Shown here: in pieces, positions 61,495-64,000 of the stretch | How the letters are laid out: every line of letters begins with the position of its first letter | How positions within the stretch are numbered: position 1 is the first letter of the stretch | Origin: Prevotellaceae bacterium | Lineage (GTDB): Bacteria > Bacteroidota > Bacteroidia > Bacteroidales > Bacteroidaceae | Length of the DNA: 64,000 nucleotides | Assembly: GCA_031262085.1 (NCBI GenBank) | Contig: JAISIN010000025.1 | Coordinates: 1-64,000 of the forward strand | Direction: 5' to 3' | The notes under the pieces: model-generated | Database searches by the model: none | What the model was told of the DNA's origin: nothing | What the model saw: the letters and a program-made list of their open reading frames with translations, nothing else | Position numbers and translations under genes: made by a program

Positions 61495-62826
61495 ATGAAC
61501 AGAAATAAAATAACTTCTTTCATGCTGTCGGGGCTGCTTGCCCTGACAGCCACCTGCGCCATGGCACAGGATCCGCTCATTCAGACCAAATATACTGCCG
61601 ACCCGGCACCGATGGTTTACAACGACACTATCTATTTATATACCACCCACGACGAAGATGATGCAGGGAACTTCAAGATGCTCGACTGGTTGCTCTATAC
61701 CTCTACCGATATGGTCAACTGGACAGATCACGGCGCAGTGGCTTCGCTCAAGAGCTTCGACTGGGTGGAGCGCGACAACGGTGCATGGGCCTTGCAGGTG
61801 TTAGAACGCAACGGTAAGTTCTACATGTACTGCCCCATCCACGGCAACGGCATCGGCGTGTTGGTGTCGGATTCACCCTACGGACCGTTCAAAGACCCGA
61901 TAGGCAAACCGCTCGTGTGGCAACGCGAGCATTGGGAGGACATCGACCCGACGGTGTTTGTCGACGACGACGGGCAGGCATACATGTATTGGGGCAACCC
62001 CAACGTCTACTACGTCAAACTGAACGACGACATGATCTCCTACTCGGGCGAGGTGGTCAAGCTGGCAAAGAATCCCGAACACTATCAGGAGGGACCGTGG
62101 ACCTACAAGCGTAACGGTCACTACTACATGGCTTTTGCCTCTACCTGTTGCCCCGAAGGCATCGGCTATGCCATGAGCGACAGCCCCACCGGTCCGTGGA
62201 CGACCCGCGGCTACATCATGCGCCCCACCGCCAAAACGCGCGGCAACCATCCCGGCATCATCGACTATAAAGGCAAGTCGTATGTCTTCGGTCTGAACTA
62301 CGACCTGATGCACATCGACACCTACAAGCACCACGAACGCCGCTCGGTGTCGGCTGCCGAGATGCACTACAACGCCGACGGCACCATCCAAGAGCTGCCT
62401 TACTTTAAGGAGACGACGCTGAAGCAAATAGAACCCTTCAACCCCTACCGTCGCGTAGAGGCTGAAACCATGGCATGGGGCTACGGCTTGAAGACCGGTG
62501 TTTTCGACAAGGGCGGCATCTATGTCACCCATGTGGACAACGGCGAAACGTTGCTCGTCCGCGGCGTAGACTTCGGGCAGGGCGCGAAGACGTTCACCGT
62601 CAGCGCCGCCACAGCCAAGCAGGGCGGACTCATCCTGTTGCGACTCGACAGCCCGACGGGACCGGTGGTAGGAACCGTCAAGGTGACGCCTACCGGCAGT
62701 GCCGACACTTATCGGCTCTCGTCGTGTGACATCAGTGGTGCCACAGGTGTGCACGACCTCTATCTCTGCTTCATGGGCGAGGCGGTGCAAGATTTGTTCA
62801 ATCTGGACTACTGGATGTTCAAATAG
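61495..62826 (+). CDS. GH43 glycoside hydrolase with C-terminal CBM6-like domain
   Basis: 443 residues with a signal peptide (ATCAMAQ, cleavage about residue 24). Five-bladed propeller motifs: catalytic base Asp36 in YTADPAPMV, the pKa-modulating Asp in WEDIDPTVFVDDDG, and the acid Glu in HYQEGPWTYKRNG. From about residue 320 there is a CBM6-type beta-sandwich (RVEAETMAWGYG, YVTHVDNGETLLVRGVDFG). Probably an arabinofuranosidase or xylosidase working with the GH3 enzyme. No SusC/SusD genes or regulator are alongside. Confidence 0.92.
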   Translation: MNRNKITSFMLSGLLALTATCAMAQDPLIQTKYTADPAPMVYNDTIYLYTTHDEDDAGNFKMLDWLLYTSTDMVNWTDHGAVASLKSFDWVERDNGAWALQVLERNGKFYMYCPIHGNGIGVLVSDSPYGPFKDPIGKPLVWQREHWEDIDPTVFVDDDGQAYMYWGNPNVYYVKLNDDMISYSGEVVKLAKNPEHYQEGPWTYKRNGHYYMAFASTCCPEGIGYAMSDSPTGPWTTRGYIMRPTAKTRGNHPGIIDYKGKSYVFGLNYDLMHIDTYKHHERRSVSAAEMHYNADGTIQELPYFKETTLKQIEPFNPYRRVEAETMAWGYGLKTGVFDKGGIYVTHVDNGETLLVRGVDFGQGAKTFTVSAATAKQGGLILLRLDSPTGPVVGTVKVTPTGSADTYRLSSCDISGATGVHDLYLCFMGEAVQDLFNLDYWMFK

Positions 62827-62864
62827 ACAATTCGGCAGGTCGTTTCGTCTTTAGACCTTATAAC

Positions 62865-62905
62865 AACAGGGCAACCGCATCAAAAATAGATGTAGTTGCC
62901 CTGTT
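62865..62905. terminator. Bidirectional terminator between GH43 and the HEPN/MNT pair
   Basis: AACAGGGCAAC (62865-62875) and GTTGCCCTGTT (62895-62905) pair perfectly, and an inner GCATC / GATGT extends the stem. A T-rich stretch follows on the plus strand, and the stem touches the stop codon of the converging MNT gene. Confidence 0.85.
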
Positions 62906-63208
62906 TCAGTTTGCAGGATAAAACGGTTTGCCCACTCTGTCGATATGTTCGCCGATGGGAGTTCCGATGTTCTTGTTGTAGTCTATCACATCTACCTTAT
63001 AAAGCAATTCCAGATCATCTATTTGCACGCGAATATCCATCAGCTGATTGAATGACAAATCGGCGCCCACAACTGCCAAGTCAATATCCGACCCCTCGGT
63101 ATAGCAACCTTTGGCTCTCGACCCGAAGAGAATCACCTTTTCTATATTGCTGTGCCGCTGAAAGACACTGCAAATGTCATGAATGACATTGTTGCTCAGT
63201 CCGTACAT
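62906..63208 (-). CDS. MNT-domain nucleotidyltransferase (antitoxin of a HEPN/MNT pair)
   Basis: 100 residues. The minimal nucleotidyltransferase signature GSRAKG (29-34) followed by GSDIDL (Asp41, Asp43) and a third Asp (73, KVDVID) is complete, so it should be catalytically active. In type VII toxin-antitoxin systems such proteins add AMP groups to a tyrosine of the HEPN toxin. It is eight bases downstream of the HEPN gene. Confidence 0.88.
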   Translation of the reverse strand: MYGLSNNVIHDICSVFQRHSNIEKVILFGSRAKGCYTEGSDIDLAVVGADLSFNQLMDIRVQIDDLELLYKVDVIDYNKNIGTPIGEHIDRVGKPFYPAN

Positions 63209-63216
63209 CTGTTCGT

Positions 63217-63657
63217 CTAATCTATGATTCCGTCCGTCCGCATAACTTCCTCTTCTTGCATCAAACGGGTATCTAATTGGTGCAACAAGTTGGAATACTC
63301 GGCAAATATTTGCTTGACAATGCCTAAGGCTTCTCCTTCATTGTAGGTATGCGAGGTCACATTTCTCGCTTTCGACATTCTTCGCCATGCATCATGGTCG
63401 GCGATCCATCCATCCTCGAAAGATTTTTGTAATACCGGATTCGGACCTGCCAATTCTTCGTATCCTTTGTATCTTAACAGATCTTGCAGTACTTTCCACG
63501 CCAGTTCAAATGTATATTCGAACCGTTGTATTAATCCCTCCATCTCCAATTCGGATAAAGCATCGGGAGCGATGCCGGATTCTGTTACTTCCATCACCCG
63601 CTGACAAGCCCGATGATAGCTGTCATATCTTTGAAGCCAACGTATATCTCTATTCAT
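63217..63657 (-). CDS. HEPN-domain protein (putative toxin of a HEPN/MNT pair)
   Basis: 146 residues, all-helical, of the HI0074 / nucleotidyltransferase substrate-binding family. The Rx4HxY motif is seen as RNVTSHTY (Arg98, His103, Tyr105), the RNase site of HEPN toxins, with Tyr105 as the expected target of adenylylation by the MNT partner. The promoter -7 box TATCTTTG is at 63691-63698. The position at the edge of a repeat-bearing intergenic region suggests an accessory module. Confidence 0.88.
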   Translation of the reverse strand: MNRDIRWLQRYDSYHRACQRVMEVTESGIAPDALSELEMEGLIQRFEYTFELAWKVLQDLLRYKGYEELAGPNPVLQKSFEDGWIADHDAWRRMSKARNVTSHTYNEGEALGIVKQIFAEYSNLLHQLDTRLMQEEEVMRTDGIID

Positions 63658-64000
63658 AGCTTATTTTGATTTACTTGATGATTATTGCCGCAAAGATAAC
63701 ATCAACTAAACGATTTTACACAATCTTGACCGAACAAAAATCCTTCTCCTTAGAATGGAGACCAGCTGCCATGTACGCTGCCATCACGTTAGCCAAGTCT
63801 TTGAGCATGTTGCTGCGGGTTTACCCACAGTCATCGATTGCGGACGCCACAGTCTGTTAATCTTTTTCTGAGCCTCCATATAAAAGCCATCGGTATTCGT
63901 TTAGATGCCCCACAACACCTTTTGAAGGGGGGCAAGTTAAGTATACGACCAGACGTGGTTAAGTATACGACCAGGCAAGGTTAAGTATACGACCAGACAG
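63658..64000. other. 343-bp stretch at the right edge without a recognised gene
   Basis: It contains the HEPN gene's -7 box (63691-63698) and the start of a 22-bp tandem repeat (63936-64000). Two short open frames (plus strand 63666-63860, minus strand 63716-63808) have no recognisable family and I do not call them genes. Confidence 0.55.
63936..64000. repeat. 22-bp tandem repeat running off the window
   Basis: Three consecutive units of GTTAAGTATACGACCAGAC plus three variable bases, each almost identical; the array continues beyond the window, so its length is unknown. Confidence 0.88.

Noticed and set aside
61873..62790. Long minus-strand open frame opposite the GH43 gene
   Set aside because: Same reason: the sense product has all GH43 catalytic residues and a signal peptide.
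63666..63860. Plus-strand 64-codon frame at the right edge
   Set aside because: No recognisable domain, and it runs against the HEPN promoter region. A 30-codon minus-strand frame at 63716-63808 was rejected for the same lack of support.

Overview
The window looks like chromosome of a Bacteroides-type member of the Bacteroidota. The evidence is the 5S rRNA sequence, promoters of the TTTG / TAnnTTTG type (clean examples in front of tRNA-Arg, rplY and nusB), weak Shine-Dalgarno signals, the gene order trpB-E-G-D-C-F-A, LruC-type lipoproteins, FtsX-type permease pairs, a branching enzyme of the long eukaryote-like form, and the nusB-yajC-ybbR-coaE housekeeping run. I cannot fix the species from sequence alone.

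Layout. 0-0.2 kb: the 3' end of an rRNA operon (5S plus terminator). 0.2-3.8 kb (minus): glycerate kinase behind two FtsX/MacB-like permeases with no ATPase, headed by a regulatory region with a perfect 20-bp palindrome. 4.2-8.0 kb: an HAD-fold protein, a DUF3788/DinB pair, tRNA-Phe and an AAA-ATPase/PD-(D/E)XK protein. 8.2-20.8 kb (minus): a ten-gene exopolysaccharide operon (response regulator, priming sugar transferase, small TolC-like protein, Wzc-like co-polymerase, Wzy-like polymerase, three glycosyltransferases, asparagine-synthetase-like enzyme, pyruvyltransferase). It is preceded by three tandem LruC-domain lipoproteins (20.8-26.6 kb), the nearest of which is probably in the same transcript. 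26.8-33.8 kb (minus): a complete tryptophan operon with a classical attenuator: a 28-residue leader peptide carrying three consecutive Trp codons, then a terminator hairpin. 33.8-35.6 kb: a second AAA-ATPase/nuclease-fold protein. 35.9-46.6 kb: an AT-rich second polysaccharide cluster of two converging operons (flippase, glycosyltransferases, methyltransferase, acyltransferase, one truncated glycosyltransferase). 46.8-48.0 kb: a Panacea-domain antitoxin plus MazF/PemK-like protein placed directly behind tRNA-Arg. 48.0-54.2 kb (minus): branching enzyme, a yhcH remnant, DUF2461, and the rplY-pth-hslR-oxidoreductase unit. 54.3-58.7 kb (plus): nusB, yajC, ybbR, coaE, DUF5606, menA. 58.9-62.8 kb: a GH3-GH43 hemicellulase pair. 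62.9-63.7 kb: a HEPN/MNT toxin-antitoxin pair. The right edge enters a 22-bp tandem repeat.

How it fits together. The two polysaccharide clusters are complementary: the first has the priming transferase, polymerase, length control and outer-membrane-type protein but no flippase; the second has a flippase and decorating enzymes but no priming transferase or polymerase. The most unusual points are the tRNA-linked Panacea module, the LruC/exopolysaccharide linkage, a priming transferase with a dead receiver domain and a duplicated acidic insert next to a free-standing receiver protein, a glycosyltransferase that has lost catalytic motifs, and several unrelated intergenic tandem arrays that share a 22-23 bp period.
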